40,084 nt of DNA from an uncultured Clostridia bacterium (GTDB lineage: Bacteria > Bacillota > Clostridia > Christensenellales > Borkfalkiaceae): the NCBI GenBank assembly GCA_947589285.1, contig CANPZV010000007.1:1-40084 (forward strand). The letters run 5' to 3'. Each line of letters opens with the position of its first letter. The stretch's first letter is position 1. Position numbers and translations under genes: made by a program. The notes beneath the pieces were generated by a model. It was not told the origin of the DNA. It saw only the letters and a program-made list of their open reading frames with translations, and ran no database searches. Below, in pieces: positions 27,201 to 32,951 of this stretch.

Positions 27201-30066
27201 TCGCTTCGAGATTCCTGATGACGACGCCGTCGTCGGAGTAATATTCCACGACCTCACATCCCGCGGGACGCTGATCCGTGGGGACGGCGTACAGTTCCAC
27301 CTCTTCGAGATAGGAACACATATAGAACGCTTCACCCTCGTTCAGATCCTGAATGGTGTCGGGCAAGCTGATCTTGAAGAGATTCCTCTGGGAAGAGAAC
27401 GCATAGGGCGCGACTTCCTTCACGGGAAGCACGCTGTCTCCGTCGGGATAGGTCACGGGGACGGTGATCTGGGTCACCTGGCCGATCTGGGGACCGCCCG
27501 AGACGGAATAGTATGCGGTGCCTCCTTCGGGTTCCACCTTGGTGAAGGTGAGGACTTCCGCATAGAAGGCGTACACGGTCACGTCGCTCGGGGCGTTCCA
27601 TGTGATCACGCTCTCGCCGTGGTCGTCCGTATAGCGCGTTCCCCCGCCGCCGGGCAGGCTGAACCAGCCCGCGAAGGCATATTTTGCATCGTCGATCGTG
27701 GCCTCGGGGAACTTGAAGGAGCTGCCGAAGGTGACCTCCTGCTTCTCCGATTCACCCGTGCCGTTGCCGAAGTTGAAGCTGACTTCAAAGGACGCCGCCT
27801 TCCAGTTCGCATAGACCACGCTGTCCTGTCCGAAGAAGTGGTCGTCTGTGAAGGGCGCGCCGCCGCCCGCCGCGCCGCCTGGCGCGTTGTACCAGCCGTC
27901 GAACTCGTACCCGTCGCGGACAGCGTCGGGAAGTTCGAGCTTGTCGCCCTGCGCCTTGTAGAGCGGATCGAGACGGTTGCCCATGCGGGTATCGAACTCG
28001 ATGGTGTAAACGTTGATGTCAAGGCTCACCCATTCGGAGAGCTGCCCGCGCATGACGTAGCGGACCCGTACCGTATTCACGCCCGCGTGGGGGAATGCGA
28101 TCTCGGCGGAATAGCTCCCGTCCTCAACATAGATGGGATCCTCGTTCTCGACGGCGACCTCATAGATCTCCGCACCCACAACGGGACGCCAGCTCAGGAC
28201 GCCCTCGGAGTAGGAGAGAACATCATAAAGTTCATCGTAACGCGCCGTGACGGCGTCGGAATAGAGGGAAGAACCGTTCGCGTCGACCGCCTTCACGCTG
28301 ATCGTGCAATCGTTCCCCTTCTGCCAGCCGATCGCGCCCGAGATGTCGCACTCCGTGCCCTGTGCGGGAAGTTCGATGTTGTTCACGCGCACAGTATAGG
28401 ATGCCGCGCCTTCGACGGGCGACCACGAGACGATCATGCCGTCGATGTGCAGATCTTCGGGCGTCGCGATCGTCGCCTTGTGGTATGCGACGGAGGCTGC
28501 TGCGGGAGAGTTGTATCCTTTAGTCGCGGGGACGACCTTGACGGTGACGTCGCCCGCAGGGAACGTTTTCAGACTGAAACTCGTCTTGCCGACGACGCGC
28601 ACATGCTCCTTGGAGAGGGCCGCGTTGGCGCATTCGACGTCAACGTAGTACTCCGATGCGCCCGCAACGGCGTCCCAGACGACCGTCTCTGTCTCCGCAT
28701 CTACATGCAGGCCCGTCACCGCGCCGAGGACGCGGTTATAGACGAACTCGCGCGAGACGGAGGGAGCGAACCCGTCGGCGACCGCCGTGACGGTGAATTC
28801 GATCCCCTCTTCCGTCAGGGCGCAGTTTGCGAAGTTGAAGTTGGTGGAGGTATCGTTGTCGAAATTCTCGTGATGATGCCCCTTCGTCCCGCACTCCACC
28901 GTGATGAGATAATGCTCCGCGTTCTCCACGCCGTCAAAGACGAGGAGGGAATCGGCCATCACATTGAAGTGCGACACGCGCGCGAGCGACTTATTTTTAT
29001 AATAGAGGACCGTGGGAGCGGAAGCACTCGTCCCCGTCCCGTTGGCGGTGACGCTGACGACGTAATCGCCCGCGGGCGCGGCGGCAAAGTTGACGTTCAC
29101 CGTCGTATCCGAACCCGTGCTGTTGACCGCGGTGAAGCCCTCAGGCCCCGTCACGCTCACCGTGTAGGAGACGGCCCCCGCGATGCCCTGCCAGCTGATG
29201 GTATTCGCGCCGATCGTGACGTCGGGAGAGGCAAGCCCCGCCGCGTTCGCCGACTTCCAGACGGCAAAGAGCGTCGTATCCTCGTTGAATACCGTCTGCG
29301 CGGTGCAGCGGTAGGAGAGCCGATCGGCTTTGTCGTACATGCTCACCCACCAGCCGTCAAAGACGTGCCCGTCCCATACGGGGGTGGGCAGGGAGTACAA
29401 TTTCCCGCCGACGGTACTCACTTCGGCATATTCGCCCGCCGCGCCGCCGAGGTCAAACCCGACCGTGTATTCCGCCTGCCCGGGCTTCTTCTCCCCCCAC
29501 TGCGCATAGAGCGTGAGGTCGCTCGTCACGGGGAGGGTCCCGAAGAGATAGGGCGTCGTGTGCGCGTCATCGGCATACCAGCCGACGAACGCATACCCCG
29601 TGCGGGTGGGATCCGCGGGCTTTTGCAGCGTTTTCCCGTTGAGAACGGTCACATCGTCCACGGCAGAGCCGCCGTCCACCTCAAAGTGGACGGTGCGGTT
29701 GACCTTTTTCAAAAAGCGCAGGTCGGAGCCGCGGTATGTAAGGGAAAGCGTCTCTCCGCTGAGCGTGCCGACGATCGCCTGCTCCTCCGTATTCCCGAAG
29801 GTCAGGGTGAGGACTTCCTCCGCGAGGGTATACTTGCCCGAGAGGACAGAACCCATCACGGCAAAGGAGAACCTGTTTCCGTCACTCAGCGTGACGAAAT
29901 ACTCTCCGTCCTCGGCGTCGTAATAGTAGACGCCCGACTCGGGGCCGGGAGAAACGATCTCATCGTCGGGATCCTTGCCGCCCTTATTGCACGCCGCAAG
30001 CGCGGCGGCGGCAAAGAGAGCGCATACGCAGGCCAAAAGAGTCACCAACCATTTTTTTGCTTTCAT
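21208..30066 (-). CDS. Giant BspA-type leucine-rich repeat lipoprotein
   Basis: 2952 residues. Signal peptide from MKAKKWLVTLL with lipobox ALAAC. The N-terminal 900 residues carry InlB/Listeria-Bacteroides repeats (about 95-165, 165-250 and 730-830; marks are GYAFVGWY, GHVFDGWW, GYEFDGWY and LTLYAQW) and four or five fibronectin type III-like modules between them (ISWQGIAGAVSYTV, VVWDAVAGASEYYV, VSWSPVEGAASYTV, LSWRPVVGAEIYEV). From about residue 880 to the end I count about 74 LRR_5 units. Six inserts of the type DGVLYNxDKTTLLxYPxGK break the array near residues 955, 1095, 1299, 1755, 2029 and 2489. The ATG at 30066 has GAGGTG ahead; the longer frame from 30135 lacks a signal peptide start. 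No sorting signal or cell-wall anchor is seen, so lipidation is the only anchor. Intact despite the repeats. Confidence 0.94.
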   Translation of the reverse strand: MKAKKWLVTLLACVCALFAAAALAACNKGGKDPDDEIVSPGPESGVYYYDAEDGEYFVTLSDGNRFSFAVMGSVLSGKYTLAEEVLTLTFGNTEEQAIVGTLSGETLSLTYRGSDLRFLKKVNRTVHFEVDGGSAVDDVTVLNGKTLQKPADPTRTGYAFVGWYADDAHTTPYLFGTLPVTSDLTLYAQWGEKKPGQAEYTVGFDLGGAAGEYAEVSTVGGKLYSLPTPVWDGHVFDGWWVSMYDKADRLSYRCTAQTVFNEDTTLFAVWKSANAAGLASPDVTIGANTISWQGIAGAVSYTVSVTGPEGFTAVNSTGSDTTVNVNFAAAPAGDYVVSVTANGTGTSASAPTVLYYKNKSLARVSHFNVMADSLLVFDGVENAEHYLITVECGTKGHHHENFDNDTSTNFNFANCALTEEGIEFTVTAVADGFAPSVSREFVYNRVLGAVTGLHVDAETETVVWDAVAGASEYYVDVECANAALSKEHVRVVGKTSFSLKTFPAGDVTVKVVPATKGYNSPAAASVAYHKATIATPEDLHIDGMIVSWSPVEGAASYTVRVNNIELPAQGTECDISGAIGWQKGNDCTISVKAVDANGSSLYSDAVTARYDELYDVLSYSEGVLSWRPVVGAEIYEVAVENEDPIYVEDGSYSAEIAFPHAGVNTVRVRYVMRGQLSEWVSLDINVYTIEFDTRMGNRLDPLYKAQGDKLELPDAVRDGYEFDGWYNAPGGAAGGGAPFTDDHFFGQDSVVYANWKAASFEVSFNFGNGTGESEKQEVTFGSSFKFPEATIDDAKYAFAGWFSLPGGGGTRYTDDHGESVITWNAPSDVTVYAFYAEVLTFTKVEPEGGTAYYSVSGGPQIGQVTQITVPVTYPDGDSVLPVKEVAPYAFSSQRNLFKISLPDTIQDLNEGEAFYMCSYLEEVELYAVPTDQRPAGCEVVEYYSDDGVVIRNLEATGKVEVAFFPLGKTGEYKIPAGVEVIRQKVFSGAKISEITIPNTVTEIQQNAFIYCDRLVAVNFEAKSGSEGSDVSIVIHKGAFAQCSSLYGLELPAHFALDADAADGIGDIINGCSKLAYLEVADGNDTFGSIDGVLTNEDKSVIIYVPKARSGRYTVPEGVKEIEAEAFKRCTKLTDIVIPNFVTVIGNNAFEGCTGVRTVLFEGNAPANVALTIGENAFSGNTNIRSVTFEAGSPVTVIGANAFSGLRLITEISLPQRLTDVEDSAFANCVLLASVSFAADGADLKFGKNVFENCQALTSVHLPANVTEFNASVFAGCENLRKVTVDANSEHFRDEDGVLYNKAGTEILFYAKARTEETPQLLPTLETIGEGVFSGNNNITSITIGANVKTIAEKAFANCSRLRTITFADGTEELTIGESAFENCPGLTAVNFPERLKAIPDHALYHDVAVLTVTLGGATEIGEGAFYGTGITAVDLSKVEKVGKEAFSGTGLTAIDLTHVTQIGDSAFASTAIGSVTLASGVSIGSGAFKNCTRLETVTIAAGVKEIPAETFSGCTKLASISIPSSVTKIGAGAFAKCAQLKTVEIGGGEDPLELAGDFSTGVFTDCTSLAKIALPARTKTVGKNCFKGCTQLSEVTFAGKDETSNLEVIDNNAFSGTIIESVTIPEKVTAIADSAFANTKLTSLVLPAKLESIGSSAFSGVATLKGTLQIPATVKTIGASAFANTGIETVTFAAAEGADAALELGDKAFQNAAITSASLPKHLTKLGNDVFDGCSALASIDVAEGNTAYSAKDGVLYNSDKTTLLYCPVGKTGTVTVPNTVTLIANKAFYGSKLTKVSFEEYAGTDKPLTIGVNESQYTSSPTHTNVFTDSAITTVELPERTVEILDYAFAESGITSIVIPASLTTINKYAFDGCEALETVTFTEGGKGLQILDYAFRYPHFTAVKFPAHTTSIGANAFTGSYGDDGPLATIEFTDGEGENASKLTSIGSQAFAYSAVTSIVFPSGLTKLTSSMFFECKHLTSVTLPANLKEVGDVSSLFPATVSEINVPETSETYKAQNGVLFDNAMQTLVFYPLGKTEKNYVVPESVVTIGTKAFKGNQVLEAVTISAKVSRIMSSAFEECTKLATVTFTDGVNLKFRDEEPSATNEKGTLAADVFKHCDALKTITIPARVVELGESMFANCGELATVTIDPTTTIIELPDELFYSCAKLTAFAIPATVTKIGSSAFYGCKQITTITIPENVDSIGSQAFNNCSALASVTFAGQKIKDFPSGVFGGCAALNNFTIPSGVTSIGREALKGTGIKSISIPAGVTSIGAYAFENCAELESVSFTGNLLTSVGEYAFHNCTSLEEIELPASVTTVGSNAFQACTSLVSASLPGVTEIPSYLFDGATELADVEFAPDVTKIGSYAFRKAESLATFDFSNSLISIGTAAFNASGITSVFISGTVETIDRQAFLGCADLVKVEMRIGNLGELKDETFADCTSLSDITVPSTVLKIGTNVFRGVPGLEIAPDNPSFSVLDGVLYNADKTTLLSYPATKGGRFEIPDTVTSIMNAAFSGSQIEEVKIPNSIHEIPAHAFENCANLTVVEMHDDVQVIGLNAFSGTAIKSITIGKYTTQIGSYAFQNCTMLTDVNFEPDGIEVLTLGDYAFSGCTALKSIEIPKRVRTLVEIDDSSWYPSADVSHGIGGHTFANDTMLESVTFEETGAVLAGYRLTLGYDAFYGCTALKSITFPEYLGDVEYELSSPYSDPTMESVATFSSTFEKCTSLAEVNFNTDGSMPFTFAGYTFRECTALKSFTFPEGTVSVGESEFMLSGVESVTVPATVTEMGGFARQAESLQTAVVNAKVTKLSGTFNGCTALANVTLPDTIVSIEGSAFNGCKNLKTLQLPASLETIGYNAFCGSGLTELVLPQGLKEIGSSAFENVTSLTKLTIPESVTSVNNGAFKGWTEDQTIEIPFADEAAATAAWGAWIGPYSNNEAQIVYLKAAN

Positions 30067-30193
30067 AAAACACCTCAAAAACTTTATCGATAAATCCTTG
30101 CGGCCGATCCTAACGGACGGTCGGTTCCGCGTCATGTGCGGCGTTCACAAATCGTGTTATCTGCTCACGCTTTTTTGATCGGAACTTTTGGAA

Positions 30194-30225
30194 GTATTCA
30201 TTTTTTTCTCCAAGAAAATGAATAC
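30194..30225. promoter_or_regulatory. AT-rich 11-bp dyad in the giant LRR gene leader
   Basis: GTATTCATTTT (30194-30204) and AAAATGAATAC (30215-30225) are perfect reverse complements around a 10-base loop. It lies in the predicted leader of the giant gene, downstream of its promoter. It could be an operator or a leader hairpin. No T tract follows on the minus strand, so a terminator is unlikely. Confidence 0.45.
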
Positions 30226-30253
30226 AAATGTATATTATCTTATTTTTTCCAAT

Positions 30254-30285
30254 ATCATATCACGTCCCCCCCCCATGGCTGTCAA
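30254..30285 (-). promoter_or_regulatory. Promoter of the giant LRR gene with a nine-G spacer tract
   Basis: On the minus strand TTGACA (30280-30285) is followed by a spacer with nine G (30266-30274) and then TGATATGAT. The best -10, TATGAT at 30254-30259, is 20 bases from the -35. A poorer one, TGATAT at 30257-30262, is at 17. A TG at the extended -10 position may help. The leader would be about 180 bases. The tract makes spacing changeable by slippage (see findings). Confidence 0.6.
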
Positions 30286-30415
30286 GCATTTTAAGGCATA
30301 AATTCAAAATTATAAGAAATTTTTTCAGGATTCGGCCCCTTTTATTGAATAACCTTCCAATTTGCGGATGCAGTCGGCTTGCAGACCATCCGATGTATAA
30401 TTTTCATGCATTTTT

Positions 30416-30458
30416 GCATAAAAAATACGAGAGGCGAAGCGGCTTCGCCTCTCGTATT
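30416..30458 (-). terminator. Strong minus-strand terminator upstream of the giant LRR gene
   Basis: AATACGAGAGGCGAAG (30424-30439), loop CGG, CTTCGCCTCTCGTATT (30443-30458): a perfect 16-bp stem. Read on the minus strand it runs directly into TTTTT. It points toward the giant LRR gene, yet I see no minus-strand gene just upstream of it, since iscS lies there on the plus strand. It may insulate the giant-gene promoter from antisense transcription or end a small RNA. Confidence 0.75.
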
Positions 30459-30499
30459 CCCGCAAAATAAGAAAATTTTTGATTTCATTTTTATTTTTC

Positions 30500-30528
30500 T
30501 TGACAAGGGCGCATATCTGTGATACAAT
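30500..30528 (+). promoter_or_regulatory. Sigma-A promoter of iscS
   Basis: TTGACA at 30500-30505, a 17-base spacer, and TACAAT at 30523-30528 with TG at the extended -10 position. Transcription is predicted to start near 30535, inside the CCTAC/GTAGG dyad. Confidence 0.85.
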
Positions 30529-30529
30529 C

Positions 30530-30546
30530 CCTACAAAATAAGTAGG
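30530..30546 (+). promoter_or_regulatory. Candidate operator overlapping the iscS start site
   Basis: CCTAC (30530-30534) and GTAGG (30542-30546) form a short dyad with a 7-base AT spacer at the predicted transcription start. The operon ends with an Rrf2/IscR-like gene, so autoregulation through this dyad is a reasonable guess. The arms are only five bases and the site does not match the E. coli IscR consensus closely. Confidence 0.35.
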
Positions 30547-30561
30547 AAATAAGGTCCACAT

Positions 30562-31749
30562 ATGAGAGTTTATGCCGACAATGCGGCGACGACGCAGATG
30601 CGCGACAGCGCGCTGAAAGCCTACGTCGAGGCCGCGCAGAAGTTTTACGGGAATCCCTCCTCCCTCTACACGATCGGGCAGGAGGCAAAGTCCCTTTTGG
30701 AGGACTGCCGCGCAGAAGTTGCGGCCGTTCTCGGCGCACAGCCCAAGGAGATCACCTTCACCTCGGGCGGGAGCGAGGCGGACAACCAGGCCATTCTCTC
30801 CGCCGCCCGCTTCGGAAAGCTCAAGGGAAAGACTAAGATCGTCTCCACGGCGATCGAGCATCACGCCGTCCTCCACACCCTGAACAAGCTGAAAAAGGAG
30901 GGCTTTGAGATCGTCCTGCTCCCCGTCGGGAGCGACGGCATCGTCCGCCTTGCCGACCTTGAGAGGGAACTCGATGACAGGGTCTGCCTCGTCTCGGTGA
31001 TGTTCGCCAACAACGAGATCGGCACCCTCCAGCCCGTGGAGGAGATCGGGAAGCTCTGCAGGGAGAGGAAAGTCCTCTTCCACACGGACGCCGTGCAAGC
31101 CGTCGGTCACACGGCGGTGGACGTCGGGAAGATCGGCTGTGACTACCTCGCCCTCTCGGCGCACAAGTTCGGCGGGCCGAAGGGCGTCGGCGCACTCTAT
31201 GTGCGGCAGGGCGCGCCCCTCTATCCCCTCATCGAGGGCGGGGCGCAGGAGCGGGGCAAGCGCGCGGGGACGGAGGATCTGCCCGCGGTCCGCGCCATGG
31301 CCGTCGCCCTGCGGGAGGCGGCAGATACCCTTCCCGAGACCGAAAAGAAGGTCTCCGCCCTGCGGGACAAGCTGATCGCGGGGCTGGAAACGATCCCCCA
31401 CTGCGCGCTGAACGGCGACAGAGAGAGGCGGCTCGCGGGGAACGTGAGCTTCTGCTTTGAGGGCATCGAAGGGGAATCCCTCCTCCTGCTCCTCGACGAC
31501 AGGGGCATCTCCGCCTCGTCGGGGTCGGCATGTACGTCGGGTTCGCTCGACCCCTCCCATGTCCTCCTTGCGATCGGCAGGGTGCATGACGTCGCGCACG
31601 GCTCCCTCCGCCTCACGCTGAGTGCGGACAACACCGATGAGGAGATCGACTACATCATCGAACAGGTCCCCGCCGTCGTGCAGTACCTGCGCAACATGTC
31701 CCCCGTCTGGCGCGACTTGCAGGAAGGAAAACGGAAATATATATTGTGA
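30562..31749 (+). CDS. iscS: Cysteine desulfurase
   Basis: 395 residues. PLP-dependent removal of sulfur from cysteine, passing a persulfide to the scaffold protein for Fe-S cluster assembly. Opening MRVYADNAATTQM, the IEHHAVLHTL histidine pair at 100-101, the PLP lysine Lys202 in SAHKFGGPKG, and the catalytic Cys324 in SSGSACTSG are all present. The ATG is 27 bases after the predicted transcription start; AGGAAAT lies 10 bases ahead of it. A NifS-type name would be equally fair. The downstream scaffold gene is 310 bases away, separated by a repeat island, which is unusual for this pair. Confidence 0.96.
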   Translation: MRVYADNAATTQMRDSALKAYVEAAQKFYGNPSSLYTIGQEAKSLLEDCRAEVAAVLGAQPKEITFTSGGSEADNQAILSAARFGKLKGKTKIVSTAIEHHAVLHTLNKLKKEGFEIVLLPVGSDGIVRLADLERELDDRVCLVSVMFANNEIGTLQPVEEIGKLCRERKVLFHTDAVQAVGHTAVDVGKIGCDYLALSAHKFGGPKGVGALYVRQGAPLYPLIEGGAQERGKRAGTEDLPAVRAMAVALREAADTLPETEKKVSALRDKLIAGLETIPHCALNGDRERRLAGNVSFCFEGIEGESLLLLLDDRGISASSGSACTSGSLDPSHVLLAIGRVHDVAHGSLRLTLSADNTDEEIDYIIEQVPAVVQYLRNMSPVWRDLQEGKRKYIL

Positions 31750-31784
31750 TAAGGTGGGCAGGAAGAAGCATGAACTCTTCCCTT

Positions 31785-32045
31785 GTCGCCCCTCATAGGG
31801 GAGATGTCGAGGCGTAGCCGAGACAGAGGGTGTGTCTTGCTGCCCCTGTAGGGGAAGTGGCGAACGAAGGATCTCGCGGGGCGTTTGCACAGTAGCGGCG
31901 AGATGCTTCGGGTCAGCCTTTCGGCTTCGGACAGCATCCCTTTTCAGCATGACGCCGCTACCATAGACTTCGTTTAGGGGATCCTTCCCCTTCGGCTGCG
32001 CTCAGGGTCAGGATGAGCGCGAAGCGCACATTTTCAATTCAACAG
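31785..32045. repeat. Dispersed intergenic repeat island 3, inside the isc operon
   Basis: The 310 bases between iscS and iscU hold no gene. 31789-31850 carries the CCCCTCATAGGGG and GGCGTAGCC type hairpins seen inverted in islands 2 and 4. 31871-31983 matches 39896-40014 in island 5. 31980-32058 resembles the leader of rmuC (309-375). The island lies between two genes that are normally adjacent, so it probably entered an existing operon. Confidence 0.85.
31892..31961. repeat. Stem-loop element, copy 1
   Basis: GTAGCGGCG (31892-31900), AG, ATGCT (31903-31907), a 38-base loop, AGCAT (31946-31950), GA, CGCCGCTAC (31953-31961). The two arms pair over 14 positions with a tandem AG/GA mismatch between them. 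The second copy is at 39918-39989 with the same arms and a mostly different loop. Confidence 0.7.
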
Positions 32046-32059
32046 AAAAAGGAGTACCT

Positions 32060-32497
32060 ATGTCATTATACAGTGAAAAAGTGATGGATCATTTCAGGAA
32101 TCCGCGCAATGTCGGCGTCATCGAGGACGCGGACGGCGTGGGCGAGGTCGGCAACGCCAAGTGCGGCGACATCATGAAGATGTATATCAAGGTCGAAAAT
32201 GACGTCATCGTGGACGTCAAGTTCGAGACCTTCGGCTGCGGCAGTGCCATCGCCTCCAGCTCCATGGCGACGGAGATGATCAAGGGCAAACCCATCAAGG
32301 AGGCCCTTCTTCTGACGAACAAAGCCGTGACCGAGGCCTTGGACGGCCTTCCCGCCTATAAGCTCCACTGCTCCGTGCTTGCCGAGGAGGCCGTCCAGGC
32401 GGCCGTCCGCGACTACTATGTGCGGCACAATATCCCTTATGACGAGAAGGACTTCCCCGCCCTCGACCACGGGCATCATGACGGGGGCGAAGAGTGA
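32060..32497 (+). CDS. iscU: Fe-S cluster assembly scaffold protein IscU/NifU-type
   Basis: 145 residues. Fe-S scaffold receiving sulfur from the cysteine desulfurase. Ligands are in place: Cys35 in NAKCGD with Asp37, Cys60 in FGCGSA, and Cys104 in LHCSVLA. The C-terminal His/Asp/Gly/Glu-rich tail (DHGHHDGGEE) is an extension. AAAAAGGAG ends 5 bases before the ATG, in a leader nearly the same as that of rmuC. The stop overlaps the start of the Rrf2 gene by four bases. Confidence 0.96.
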   Translation: MSLYSEKVMDHFRNPRNVGVIEDADGVGEVGNAKCGDIMKMYIKVENDVIVDVKFETFGCGSAIASSSMATEMIKGKPIKEALLLTNKAVTEALDGLPAYKLHCSVLAEEAVQAAVRDYYVRHNIPYDEKDFPALDHGHHDGGEE

Positions 32498-32880
32498 TCG
32501 TCTCCACGCGGGGGGAGTACGCGCTTCGGCTGATGGCCGCGCTCGCGGGAAAGGAGGGATTCTCCTCCCTCAGGGACGTCGCGCTCGCCAACAATATCCC
32601 CCACAAGTACTCCGAAAACATCATGACCGCCCTCGCCAAGGCGGGCCTTTTGGAGGGGTCGCGGGGGAAGAACGGCGGGTACCGCCTGAGCCGCCGCCCC
32701 GAGGAATACTCCCTTGCCGAGATCCTCGAGGCCGTGGAGAGTTCCTTTGCGGCGACGAGCTGTCTCAAAGACGGCTCCTGTCCCCATGCCGACACCTGCC
32801 CCACCCTCCCCGTCTGGAAGGGCCTCGATGAGACGGTACACGAATACCTCTCCCGCTTCACCCTGAAAGATCTGCTCTGA
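32494..32880 (+). CDS. Rrf2/IscR family transcriptional regulator
   Basis: 128 residues, starting with GTG in the overlap GTGA with iscU. N-terminal winged helix (TRGEYALRLMAALA, VALANNIPHKYSENIM, GRGKNGGYRLSR-like wing). Cys90, Cys96 and Cys102 follow the C-x5-C-x5-C spacing of Fe-S-binding IscR proteins, so it should sense cluster status and feed back on the isc genes. In most Clostridia the regulator gene comes first in the operon; here it is last. Followed by a terminator. Confidence 0.93.
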   Translation: MIVSTRGEYALRLMAALAGKEGFSSLRDVALANNIPHKYSENIMTALAKAGLLEGSRGKNGGYRLSRRPEEYSLAEILEAVESSFAATSCLKDGSCPHADTCPTLPVWKGLDETVHEYLSRFTLKDLL

Positions 32881-32895
32881 CGCCAACAGCACGAT

Positions 32896-32923
32896 AAAAG
32901 GTCCCGCGCCGCAGGACTTTTTT
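32896..32923 (+). terminator. Terminator after the isc operon
   Basis: AAAAG, a one-base bulge and TCC pair with GGA and CTTTT around a GC-rich loop, ending in TTTTTT at 32918-32923. It lies 16 bases after the Rrf2 stop and 28 bases before the end of the convergent protease gene. Confidence 0.7.
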
Positions 32924-32951
32924 CATACTTTATTTTCCTGTGCCGATGATC

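Noticed and set aside
25693-30093. 1466-codon plus-strand open frame opposite the giant LRR gene
   Set aside because: The opposite strand has a signal peptide, lipobox, ribosome site and regular LRR units; the plus-strand frame is Arg/Asp-rich with no domain and arises from the repeat codon pattern.
30325-31950. 541-codon minus-strand open frame opposite iscS
   Set aside because: iscS has intact active-site motifs and a consensus promoter on the plus strand; the frame also runs through the terminator hairpin at 30424-30458.
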